Under the pieces are notes generated by a model, which searched no databases, was not told the DNA's origin, and saw nothing but the letters and a program-made list of their open reading frames with translations. Made by a program: the position numbers and the translations under genes. From Bacteroidota bacterium (GTDB lineage: Bacteria; Bacteroidota; Ignavibacteria; Ignavibacteriales; Ignavibacteriaceae): a DNA stretch of 34,616 bases. Position 1 is the first letter of the stretch. The number at the start of each line of letters is the position of its first letter. This document shows, piece by piece, positions 1-6,589 of the stretch. The stretch spans positions 1 through 34,616 of the forward strand of contig JAKAKL010000007.1 of assembly GCA_021824565.1 (NCBI GenBank). Reading direction: 5' to 3'.

Positions 1-52
1 CCTTTGCGCTCATTCTCTTCCGTTCTTCCGGCTTCGCGTTTATTTCTGTCAT
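1..52 (-). CDS. 5' end of an unidentified gene, cut by the window edge
   Basis: On the minus strand an ATG at 52-50 is preceded by a good ribosome binding site (AGGAG about 7 bases upstream) and opens a frame, MTEINAKPEERKRMSAK, that runs without a stop to the window edge. Only 17 residues are visible. They are charged and hydrophilic, with no signal peptide, and I do not recognise the family. It lies about 100 bases downstream of the T9SS-tailed protein on the same strand, with one arm of an inverted repeat between them. The call rests on the RBS plus the open frame, so it is moderate. Confidence 0.5.
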   Translation of the reverse strand, partial: MTEINAKPEERKRMSAK

Positions 53-135
53 TTTTTACTCCTGTATATTTTGTTTCTTAAACATAATTAAATTTAACAA
101 AAGTCCATTTCCAACTTAAGCATTACAGAAAAGCT

Positions 136-150
136 GGTTAGGCATTTTCC
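136..150. repeat. Left arm of a 14-15 bp inverted repeat
   Basis: GGTTAGGCATTTTCC here is matched in inverse orientation by GGAAATGCCTAACC at 3609-3622 (one base fewer in the T run). The arm begins immediately after the stop codon of the T9SS-tailed gene, and the pair brackets exactly that gene and the lipoprotein gene. It contains GTTAGGC, which fits the core of integron attC sites (GTTRRRY), but no convincing attC fold is present. Confidence 0.55.
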
Positions 151-2322
151 TTATTTGAGTAAAATTATTTTTTTTGTTTCTACAAAGTCTCCAGCTTGCA
201 TTCTATAAAAGTAAATTCCACTTGTAAGGTTATTTCCATTAAACTCAACTTTGTAATTACCAGCTTGTTTTTCTTCATTTACTAAAGTAGTTACTTTCTT
301 ACCTAAAACATCATAAACATTTATTGAGATAAGACTAGTTTTAGCAACAGTATAGTTTATTGTTGTTGTGGGATTAAAAGGGTTAGGGTAATTTTGAGAA
401 AGTAAAAATAATGTTGGTCTATTTTGTTGTATTTCTTTTACTGAACTTATAACGTTTGAATCACGAAAAACGCTACTACCATTTGTACCGGCAAAAATAT
501 ATCCATTATTATCTATTGCGAGCGAAAGTACTAATCTATTAGTAAGACCGCTATTTAACTGAGTCCAATTAGTACCATTATTTGTTGATTGAAAGACACC
601 ATTATTTGTACCAGCAAAAACATATCCATTTTTACTAATTGCAATAGAAGTAAAATTACTATTTGATAAATTCATTTGTATCCAGTGATTTCCGCTGTCA
701 GTTGAGCGATATAAATTTCCCATTGAACCAGCATAAATATCACTATTTACATTCACTGCTAGTGTAGAATTACCATTATTAGGCAATCCATTATATATTT
801 GCATCCAGTTATTTCCATTATCCGTTGAACTATAAAAAATTCCACCCTGTGCCCATGCATAAATATTATTTTTACTATCTATTGCTAATGAGGAAATAGA
901 ACTACTTGATAATCCAATATTGGTCCAATTATCGCCATTATCAGTTGAGCGGAATATACCCCCTACGCCATAATTAGAATTAGCTCCGGCAAAAAGAGTT
1001 CCACTGTTATCCATTGCAAGTGAAAGGACATAACTATTATTTGGTAAGCTTATCTGTGTCCAGTTATCTCCATTATCTGTTGAACGAAAAATTATACTAC
1101 TATAAAAAGTAAGAGCGAAAATATCGCCATTACTATTTGTTGTAAGGGATACAACCTGATTGCTATTTAAGTTCGTTATGCTCCAGCTATTACCATTATC
1201 TGCCGTACGGAATATGCCGCGATAATCCAACGCAAAAACATTTCCAGTATTGTTCAATTGAATAGAGGTAATTTGATCCGATGTTAATCCATCATTTATT
1301 TGTGTCCAATTATTCCCGTAGTCTAATGATAAGAATATCCCTTCGTAATTTGTTCCTGAAAATATGTTATCATTGCTGTTATTTATTGCAATTGAGTTGC
1401 AAACTTTGGAGAAACCCGTTCTAGCCCAACTATTTCCATTATCAGTAGAAAAAAATATCCCCTCGGATGTACCAGCAAAAATTGCTCCTTTACTATTAAT
1501 CGCAAGTGAACTAATATAACTATTTGATGGTGAGCTTATTACATTCCAATTATTCCCATAATCTGTTGAAACATATAAAAATGCTTGGGGGTTGGCCAAA
1601 TAGTAGTCATAAGTTCCCGCAAAAATATATCCATTTTTATTAATTACAAGTGAATATACATAAGTCCCCCACCCGATATATGTTTGAGTCCAATTATTCC
1701 CATTATCTGTTGAACGAAATATTCCGCCATCAGAACCTGGAGTGCTAGGCTGCTGCGTTCCCGCAAAAATATATCCATTACTATTTACTACCAAGGAGAG
1801 AATCTGCGTATTAATTAAACCTACTTCAGACCAGCTATTTCCATCATCTGTTGAACGAAATACTCCATTAGTTCCTGCAAAAATAACTCCATTACCATTA
1901 ATCGCAATACAATTTATAGAAGTGTTTGCCAATCCATAATTTACTTCTGTCCAGTTTTCACCGTTGTCTGTAGAACGGAATATCCCATTATTTTTTGTTC
2001 CCGCAAAAATTTCACCTTTAAAATTTATAGCAAGAGATAATACCCAGGTATTTGGTGGCAAGCCGTTATCAGTATTAGTCCAATTATTTCCATTATCTGT
2101 TGATCGATACATTCCGCCGTATTTTGTTCCGGCGAAAATATCTCCATTACTGTTTATTGCAAGAGCGGTTACGGTTCCACCAACCGGGCCATTAGTTTGT
2201 ACCCAATAATTTTGAGCATTCAGAGAAGAATACAAGAAAATAACCATCAGAAGAATAGATAACCTACTTGTACCCTTAGAAACTTTTTCCCTAATTAAAA
2301 AACAAAGTACATTTTTTTTCAT
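151..2322 (-). CDS. Secreted beta-propeller-like repeat protein with T9SS C-terminal sorting domain
   Basis: Predicted to be exported by Sec and then passed across the outer membrane by the type IX secretion system to the cell surface or medium. The N-terminus has a basic then hydrophobic segment ending near SLNA-QN (about residue 37), an evident signal peptide. Residues about 40-630 contain some 13 repeats of about 40-45 residues, each with a F-x-S-T-D-x-G-x-x-W core and an I-F-A-G-T strand, as in BNR/Asp-box and Ycf48-like propellers. The last 80 residues form a T9SS type A sorting domain starting NYPNPFNPTTTINYTV and ending in a basic KKIILLK tail. AAGGA lies 8-12 bases before the ATG. The repeats suggest a binding or scaffold role; no catalytic motif is visible, so the ligand is unknown. 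A sialidase-type enzyme is unlikely. Confidence 0.85.
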   Translation of the reverse strand: MKKNVLCFLIREKVSKGTSRLSILLMVIFLYSSLNAQNYWVQTNGPVGGTVTALAINSNGDIFAGTKYGGMYRSTDNGNNWTNTDNGLPPNTWVLSLAINFKGEIFAGTKNNGIFRSTDNGENWTEVNYGLANTSINCIAINGNGVIFAGTNGVFRSTDDGNSWSEVGLINTQILSLVVNSNGYIFAGTQQPSTPGSDGGIFRSTDNGNNWTQTYIGWGTYVYSLVINKNGYIFAGTYDYYLANPQAFLYVSTDYGNNWNVISSPSNSYISSLAINSKGAIFAGTSEGIFFSTDNGNSWARTGFSKVCNSIAINNSNDNIFSGTNYEGIFLSLDYGNNWTQINDGLTSDQITSIQLNNTGNVFALDYRGIFRTADNGNSWSITNLNSNQVVSLTTNSNGDIFALTFYSSIIFRSTDNGDNWTQISLPNNSYVLSLAMDNSGTLFAGANSNYGVGGIFRSTDNGDNWTNIGLSSSSISSLAIDSKNNIYAWAQGGIFYSSTDNGNNWMQIYNGLPNNGNSTLAVNVNSDIYAGSMGNLYRSTDSGNHWIQMNLSNSNFTSIAISKNGYVFAGTNNGVFQSTNNGTNWTQLNSGLTNRLVLSLAIDNNGYIFAGTNGSSVFRDSNVISSVKEIQQNRPTLFLLSQNYPNPFNPTTTINYTVAKTSLISINVYDVLGKKVTTLVNEEKQAGNYKVEFNGNNLTSGIYFYRMQAGDFVETKKIILLK

Positions 2323-2489
2323 CGTGTTTTTCCTTTCTATTTAGATTGTATCGTTTAGACCAATTGGTATGCCATGTATGAAAATATTATCTAAATTCAA
2401 CATAACTTAAAATTCAATTTATACCTATGAACGTTATTAAGGGCAATTGTTTATAATAATAGACTTTATTGTATTAGAAATAATTCAAT

Positions 2490-3548
2490 TCAATTTTGTG
2501 CAGACTGCACCTCTCCATATTTTGCACGCCATTCCGATAGCGCCTGAAGAAGCGCATTATAAAAACGATAACACTCAGAAGTATCTTTGAATACAATTTC
2601 AGAATCTACGTTAAAATAGATACAGAGAGCGCTCCAATCGAATGCTGTTTGTGTGAATTTGGATATTTGTGGTTTAGTCAAAATAGAACCAAACCAGATA
2701 TTGGGATGTTGATCAATTGGGCCCGAATCCATTTTAATTCCTACATCAGTCAAAGTAACTTCTGGTGATTTTGGCCTACCGATAAACCGATCTACATTTT
2801 GATATTGGCCAATTGTTTTAGTTACAATTTTAGAAGTTTCCCTTAATTGTTCTAAATGTGCTTTTTCAACTGCTGCTTGTTCATTAGCTACAGATATATT
2901 GTTGATTTCTTGATTCGTAATAACATCGGGACTTGAATTATCATAGGTTATACTCCATCCGCCCATCCAATGTAAAGGAGCAACAATAGGTACAACAAAA
3001 TTTTTACTTTCTTGGTCTTCTATTATTTCCCAACCATTATTAAAAAGTTTAAAGTGAACTGTTTTCTTAATTTCATTTGCTTTCAAAGGGTCAAATATTT
3101 CTTGAATTGGGCTGGAATTATACATTTTTAAGGTTACTTCTGCTTCTGCTGTATTTTCGCCAGGGTTTGATGAGACATGTAAATCTTCAATATCTACTAA
3201 ATAACCCTTAAAAATCAGCATATTAATTCCTCCCTTTGTGGGGTCATTCATAATTCCATTGCTTAACCAATATTTTTGTCCCTCTTCAGTTAATTGAACG
3301 TTAAGACTATTATAATAAATGCTACCTTGAGATTTAGTCAAATATAATATTCCCATATGAGCTAACTGGTTATATTTTTGAGGTGGCCAACCATAATCAT
3401 CACAAACCTTATCTACGGCAATTTTAGTTTGAAATGGTAAATGGTAATATTGCGAAATAATTTTCGATGCTCCATCTTTTGAAAGTTCTTTCTTTCCACA
3501 AGAACTAAAGAGAAGCGGAATTATCAGAATATAAAATAGTTTTTTCAT
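2490..3548 (-). CDS. Unidentified lipoprotein, 352 residues
   Basis: The N-terminus MKKLFYILIIPLLFSSC is a short lipoprotein signal with the acylated cysteine expected at residue 17, followed by GKKE, so it is probably anchored to a membrane on the periplasmic side. An AGGAAT sequence lies upstream of the ATG. The mature part is soluble, without membrane segments. An N-terminal portion (about 20-100) reads like a small winged-helix-type or sensor fold (KISQYY... TEEGQKYW), and residues 100-190 have strand-rich character. I do not recognise a named family. It is 167 bases upstream of the T9SS-tailed gene on the same strand, so co-expression is possible, and both genes sit inside one inverted repeat pair. 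Confidence 0.75.
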   Translation of the reverse strand: MKKLFYILIIPLLFSSCGKKELSKDGASKIISQYYHLPFQTKIAVDKVCDDYGWPPQKYNQLAHMGILYLTKSQGSIYYNSLNVQLTEEGQKYWLSNGIMNDPTKGGINMLIFKGYLVDIEDLHVSSNPGENTAEAEVTLKMYNSSPIQEIFDPLKANEIKKTVHFKLFNNGWEIIEDQESKNFVVPIVAPLHWMGGWSITYDNSSPDVITNQEINNISVANEQAAVEKAHLEQLRETSKIVTKTIGQYQNVDRFIGRPKSPEVTLTDVGIKMDSGPIDQHPNIWFGSILTKPQISKFTQTAFDWSALCIYFNVDSEIVFKDTSECYRFYNALLQALSEWRAKYGEVQSAQN

Positions 3549-3608
3549 AACTATTCCTAAAAAATATTATAAAATTATAAGTATTGAACTAAATAAATAT
3601 CCATAAAA

Positions 3609-3622
3609 GGAAATGCCTAACC
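3609..3622. repeat. Right arm of the inverted repeat paired with 136-150
   Basis: GGAAATGCCTAACC is the reverse complement of GGTTAGGCATTTCC, matching the left arm with one T deleted. It lies about 60 bases upstream of the lipoprotein start codon. The two arms enclose about 3.45 kb. Confidence 0.55.
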
Positions 3623-3877
3623 ATCACTTATACTGCACCGATTTATTAGTTTAGGAATACAGATACTAGTCCGGCTCTGACGGATGCACTTAGCATATAA
3701 TTCTTCTGAATAACTATTACGAATTGTATTAATACTTGTGAGTTTATCTGTAGTGTTCTGCGAACTGATAACACAAAGAAGATTTACTTCTCTGTCATTC
3801 CTATTTCCCGCTGCATGTTCCAAAAAGTTTTCCCTCAATAATTATCTTTTTGTTTTCTTTTACTGTTTATGTTTTTC

Positions 3878-3915
3878 AAAGTTGACATCCCGAAAGCATT
3901 CGGGATGTCAACTTT
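3878..3915. repeat. Perfect 17-bp hairpin (terminator or REP-like)
   Basis: AAAGTTGACATCCCGAA at 3878-3894 is followed by the loop AGCA and its exact complement TTCGGGATGTCAACTTT at 3899-3915. The 17-bp stem ends in a short T run on both strands, so it could terminate transcription in either direction. The sequence also resembles dispersed intergenic palindromes, and it serves no obvious gene end here because the next stop codon is about 190 bases away. Confidence 0.65.
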
Positions 3916-4101
3916 AGGTTCTCAATAATTCAACACGGCACAATTTAATTATTCTTTCTGCGTTATCCAAGCATTAAGTAAAAATTTTTTTAATAACTTA
4001 AAGCTTCAGTAGGTTGACGGTTACTAATGAATATTAAGCATTCTATCATAGCAGTATTTACGTTTCAGAATTTTGTCCGGTTAATATCTTATTCATGAAG
4101 A

Positions 4102-4303
4102 TTAATTTATTCCTTCTATTCTGTCCACGCATACGTTAATCAGCTTAAAAGTTTCGTTCATCTCAGAAATCTTGTTCCATTGAGATGTAATAATGTTAAA
4201 AAATTTACCGATCTTTACATTTCCAAATCGAATGTGAATTACTTTAGGCGGGGGATTATTTAATATAATGCGGTGGGAAAACATCAATAAGGAATCTTAT
4301 CAT
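4102..4303 (-). pseudogene. Broken DUF5615 PIN-like toxin, internal deletion with frameshift
   Basis: An ATG at 4303, four bases after the stop of the DUF433 gene, starts MIRFLIDV, the usual beginning of DUF5615 proteins. The reading then changes frame near 4280 and continues as SHRIILNNPPPK and VIHIRFGN, the conserved C-terminal half of the family, down to 4102. The central 50-60 residues, including the conserved acidic TKDxDF-type motif expected in this PIN-like fold, are missing. DUF5615 is normally the toxin partner of DUF433, so the order antitoxin-toxin is canonical. As it stands the toxin cannot be active. A 61-codon frame starting at an internal ATG could still be translated but would make only the C-terminal half. 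Confidence 0.75.
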
Positions 4304-4307
4304 CTTA

Positions 4308-4538
4308 TTAAACCGGCTTAAAGATATAAGATCTGTCCATTAGCTTCGAGGCAAACCTAAGAGACGCCGATATATCTTCCTTTTCTAAAGAAGGGTACTG
4401 CTTTAATATTTCTTCTTCGCTTTCCCCTGCAGATAAAAACTCAAGGATTGTCTGGACAGTAATTCTTTTGCCTCTTATAGTAGGCTTCCCATCGCAAACT
4501 TTTTCATCTATTGTTATTCTATCGGCAATGTATGTCAT
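4308..4538 (-). CDS. DUF433-family antitoxin-like protein
   Basis: A 76-residue protein with the DUF433 pattern: RITIDEKVCDGKPTIRGKRI, then TVQTILEFLSAGESEEEIL, then YPSLEKEDISASLRFA. The family is a small HTH-like DNA-binding fold (VapB45-type), typically the antitoxin and autoregulator of a DUF5615 toxin. AGGAG lies 7 bases before the ATG, a strong ribosome binding site. The downstream DUF5615 partner is a deletion remnant, so this is an orphan antitoxin. It ends 4 bases before the remnant's start, showing they were once a coupled operon. Confidence 0.85.
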   Translation of the reverse strand: MTYIADRITIDEKVCDGKPTIRGKRITVQTILEFLSAGESEEEILKQYPSLEKEDISASLRFASKLMDRSYIFKPV

Positions 4539-4726
4539 CTCATTCTCCTAATATTTTCATTCGCTTTTTTAGTCTAAAATATCAAACTATAATTTACAAT
4601 GTTCAAATTTACAATTTGAATATTTATTTGACAACACTGCTATTAGCGGTTAACGGCAAGCGGTTACGATGTCTGTTACGTCTTGTTTCATTGCGGCTAT
4701 TTTTTAGGATCGGTTTATATTTAAAT

Positions 4727-4887
4727 AACCAGTTGTGTGAATTAAAGATTAATTATGGAAACTGTTGAAACAGTTACCAAATGAAGGATTGATTTTATTA
4801 ACCCACGGATTAATCCGTGGGTTAATGGGAAAAACATGCCTATTATAGCCGTTTTAACGGCTTACAATCTAATTCACACAACGGGTT
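4727..4887. mobile_element. MITE-like palindromic element, about 160 bp
   Basis: The ends are GTTGTGTGAATTA at 4732-4744 and its exact complement TAATTCACACAAC at 4870-4882; with outer bases they become AACCMGTTGTGTGAATTA, 18 bp with one mismatch. Inside are three further inverted repeats: AACTGTT-GA-AACAGTT (about 4760-4775), a perfect 30-bp palindrome at 4797-4826 (halves ATTAACCCACGGATT and its complement), and AGCCGTT-TT-AACGGCT at 4847-4862. There is no coding capacity. Compact size, terminal inverted repeats and internal hairpins fit a non-autonomous or REP-type element; I see no clear target duplication. Confidence 0.6.
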
Positions 4888-5117
4888 TAAACACTAAATA
4901 ATTGGCTTTAGCCGCAGTTTGAATCCATTTGGCGCTACCCGCTTCGACAAGCAGGGCGAGGCGAGAAGCCTAAGTTTTTGGGATGCGATACATTTGCTTA
5001 AGGTGTTATAAGTAAATAGCGAATGCTATAGGGTGGTCGTGTAGTCTGCGGATAAATACGTTGACTAATAAAACAGACTGAAGTCTGCTCTACGTATCAC
5101 TTTTCCATCAATTTAAT
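4888..5117. other. Non-coding stretch with small palindromes
   Basis: No gene is visible between the MITE-like element and the periodic array. It contains GGCTTTAGCC-type and CAGACT-GA-AGTCTG (5074-5087) small inverted repeats and a GC-richer patch around 4930-4975, all in the style of intergenic repetitive debris. Confidence 0.4.
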
Positions 5118-5337
5118 GGAATATTCCTTTTAATTGAAGGAAAATTCCTTAAATTAGATAGAATAATCCTTCTAAAATAAGGAAATTTTCTTGAATTTTA
5201 AGAAATATTCCTTAAATTTTAAGAGGTATTCCTTACTTTTAATAGAATATTCTATCTATTAAGAAGAATATTCCTTTAGGATGATGGAATATTCCTTCAT
5301 TTTTATTATATTTACCATTAAGTTAATGGAACGGTTC
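5118..5337. repeat. 21-bp-periodic array of palindromic operator-like sites
   Basis: Ten-base cores start at 5118, 5139, 5160, 5181, 5202, 5223, 5244, 5265 and 5286, exactly 21 bases apart, with a degenerate unit at 5307 and another at 5328. The best cores are GGAATATTCC (5118 and 5286); others are GGAAAATTCC, AGAATAATCC, GGAAATTTTC, GAAATATTCC, GAGGTATTCC, AGAATATTCT, AGAATATTCC and GGAACGGTTC. The 11-base spacers are AT-rich and differ from one another. The array ends 28 bases before the ATG of a small HTH protein. Twenty-one bases is two helical turns, so all sites face one side of the DNA. It is probably a binding array, perhaps for the HTH protein itself (inference). Confidence 0.8.
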
Positions 5338-5365
5338 TCTTTCTTTAATAAATCAAAGGATTTTT

Positions 5366-5719
5366 ATGCTGAAATATAATCTTCAAAGAATGTTTAAGCT
5401 TAGGGGAATTAATACTCCGACAATTTTCTTGCAGAGAAATGGTTTTAAGGATTATACTTCCTACAAAATTGCTTACGATAAATTCAAATTTCTATCCGCC
5501 GGATCAATAGAAAAGCTTTGCCTTCTCCTTAACTGCACACCAAATGATTTGATGGAATGGATACCGGATACAACGCAGGCGCAAAACGAAAGCATCGCTT
5601 TAAGAAAACTAATTTCGACGCAAAAGAATATTAATATCGCTCAAGTGATAAACGAAGTCCCCGTTGAAAAGATGAATGAGTTTATTGATAAGGTTCAAGA
5701 GTTGAAGAAAAGTTTGTAG
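5366..5719 (+). CDS. Small Cro/C1-like HTH DNA-binding protein
   Basis: A 117-residue protein starting MLKYNLQRMFKLRGI, with residues 1-65 matching the small Cro/C1-type HTH family common in Bacteroidota-related genomes: helix 1 YNLQRMFKLRG, a central FLQRNGFKDYTSYKIA, and the conserved IEKLCLLLNCTPNDLMEW. Residues 70-117 form a charged helical tail (MNEFIDKVQELKKSL) likely to be a coiled-coil or dimerisation segment. AAAGGA lies 5-10 bases before the ATG. The promoter region is entirely occupied by the 21-bp array, which suggests autoregulation by cooperative binding. A diverged duplicate of its last 16 codons lies at 6526-6579. Target genes other than itself are not evident. Confidence 0.8.
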   Translation: MLKYNLQRMFKLRGINTPTIFLQRNGFKDYTSYKIAYDKFKFLSAGSIEKLCLLLNCTPNDLMEWIPDTTQAQNESIALRKLISTQKNINIAQVINEVPVEKMNEFIDKVQELKKSL

Positions 5720-5736
5720 CAGTAATATTTTTTATA

Positions 5737-6153
5737 TTAAACCGTAAAGGGGTTGACTATTTCTATGCCTTTAATCATTTGTCCGTTATTTAAATCTTCA
5801 GAGTAAATTTTGCTGCAATTTGCAGAGCCGGCAGCAGCAACTATTAAAGCATCCCAGAAAGAGATCGTGTTAGTTATTCTGCAATCAATTGCTTCATATA
5901 TAAGAGCCGTGCTTATTTGTATTACTTCAAATTTTTCAAAAAGTTTTAGCAGACTTTTAACTGAATTCGGATCGGAATGTAATTTTTGTACGGATGCATA
6001 ATAGAATTCCTGAAATACCTGAGTAGATAGAACGCCGGAATTTTCCGTTAACAGTTTTAATATTATTTCTCTGCTTTGTACTTTCTTTTTAGGGAAATTA
6101 TTATCCAGAGTATAAACTAAAATATTAGTATCAACAAAGTACTTTTCTATCAT
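5737..6153 (-). CDS. vapC: VapC-type PIN-domain ribonuclease toxin
   Basis: A 138-residue PIN-domain protein, predicted to be a Mg-dependent endoribonuclease toxin acting on RNA (tRNA or rRNA in studied VapCs). The acidic site is complete: D8 in YFVDTNILVY, E49 in FQEFYYAS, D101 in SFWDALIVAAA and D120 in YSEDL. The length is normal for the family. The start overlaps the end of the antitoxin gene by 23 bases, so translation is coupled. It is convergent with the HTH gene, whose stop is 17 bases away. It appears intact, unlike the toxin halves of the two neighbouring pairs. Confidence 0.9.
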   Translation of the reverse strand: MIEKYFVDTNILVYTLDNNFPKKKVQSREIILKLLTENSGVLSTQVFQEFYYASVQKLHSDPNSVKSLLKLFEKFEVIQISTALIYEAIDCRITNTISFWDALIVAAAGSANCSKIYSEDLNNGQMIKGIEIVNPFTV

Positions 6154-6370
6154 AGATATCTTTCCGGCTCCATTTTTTACCCTTTGAATTTCCCTCAGCT
6201 TTATCCATCATATTCAAAAGTTCATCGAGTGTATTTGCAGAAACATTAGCATTAACCGTATTTTGTAACAGCTCGCGTATTAAAGCATTCAGTGATTTGC
6301 CATGCTTCTGAGCGTACTCCCTGCTCTTTTTTATTAATTTTTTGTCCATCGATAATGTTATATTAGGCAT
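6131..6370 (-). CDS. vapB: VapB-type antitoxin (ribbon-helix-helix-like)
   Basis: A 79-residue protein starting MPNITLSMDKKLIKKSREYA, with a short N-terminal strand then helices (HGKSLNALIRELLQ), as in RHH antitoxins of the DUF6364 style. The C-terminal region (KGKKWSRKDIYDRK) would wrap the VapC active site. GAGG lies about 8 bases before the ATG. It is the first gene of the vapBC operon and lies just downstream of a perfect 15-base inverted repeat that is the likely operator. Confidence 0.85.
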   Translation of the reverse strand: MPNITLSMDKKLIKKSREYAQKHGKSLNALIRELLQNTVNANVSANTLDELLNMMDKAEGNSKGKKWSRKDIYDRKVLC

Positions 6371-6382
6371 ATTTAATCCTCA

Positions 6383-6413
6383 ACACATAATATGTGTATA
6401 AAAATAATGTGTT
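6383..6413. promoter_or_regulatory. Candidate vapBC operator
   Basis: ACACATA-A-TATGTGT at 6383-6397 is a perfect inverted repeat 12 bases upstream of the vapB start. A third half-site, ATGTGT, is at 6407-6412, 15 bases from the second (6392-6397). RHH antitoxins commonly repress their own promoters through such palindromes, so autoregulation is likely (inference). Confidence 0.55.
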
Positions 6414-6525
6414 CAATATAATTAGTCAATAATCTCTCCTGCGGGCGCATAAGCAATTCTTAAACTAATGGCTACTCCATGCACATAAAGAAGCTGATTA
6501 TCTATTGCCCTATAAATGGATGTAA

Positions 6526-6579
6526 AAGATGAATGAGTTTATGGATAAGGTTGAAGAGCTGAAGAAAAGTTTAGAATGA
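6526..6579 (+). pseudogene. 3' fragment of a second copy of the HTH gene
   Basis: The 48 bases from AAG ATG AAT GAG onward match 5669-5716, the end of the HTH gene, at 44 positions, in frame, with one extra codon before the stop (MNEFMDKVEELKKSLE against MNEFIDKVQELKKSL). A stop codon lies immediately upstream in this frame and the rest of the gene is absent. So the vapBC operon now sits between an intact HTH gene and the remnant of a paralogue, suggesting duplication or insertion followed by decay. Confidence 0.75.
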
Positions 6580-6589
6580 AAAAATATTT

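Larger units (their letters stand above)
3549..4101. other. Intergenic stretch of 553 bases without a convincing gene
   Basis: It holds the right arm of the inverted repeat (3609-3622) and a long perfect hairpin (3878-3915). A 73-codon minus-strand frame at 3617-3838 has no ribosome binding site, odd composition and a stop inside the repeat arm, so I treat it as non-coding. The remainder (3920-4101) is AT-rich with nothing recognisable. Confidence 0.5.

Noticed and set aside
136-3622. Integron attC sites at the inverted repeat arms
   Set aside because: GTTAGGC and GCCTAAC fit the core consensus, but I could not find the second core site and paired inner boxes needed for an attC fold, and no integrase is in the window.
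3617-3838. A 73-codon minus-strand reading frame
   Set aside because: No ribosome binding site, no recognisable motif, and its stop lies inside a repeat arm; it looks like chance.
4511-4768. An 85-codon plus-strand reading frame
   Set aside because: It starts inside the DUF433 gene on the other strand and runs into the MITE-like element, with Leu/Tyr-rich chance composition.
5118-5337. CRISPR array
   Set aside because: Units are only about 10 conserved bases with 11-base AT-rich spacers; real CRISPR repeats and spacers are each about 25-40 bases, and no cas gene is present.
6422-6538. A 38-codon minus-strand open stretch reading VHGVAISLRIAYAPAGEIID near its end
   Set aside because: It looks protein-like, but I cannot match it to a family and it has no proper start codon; it may be a gene remnant.
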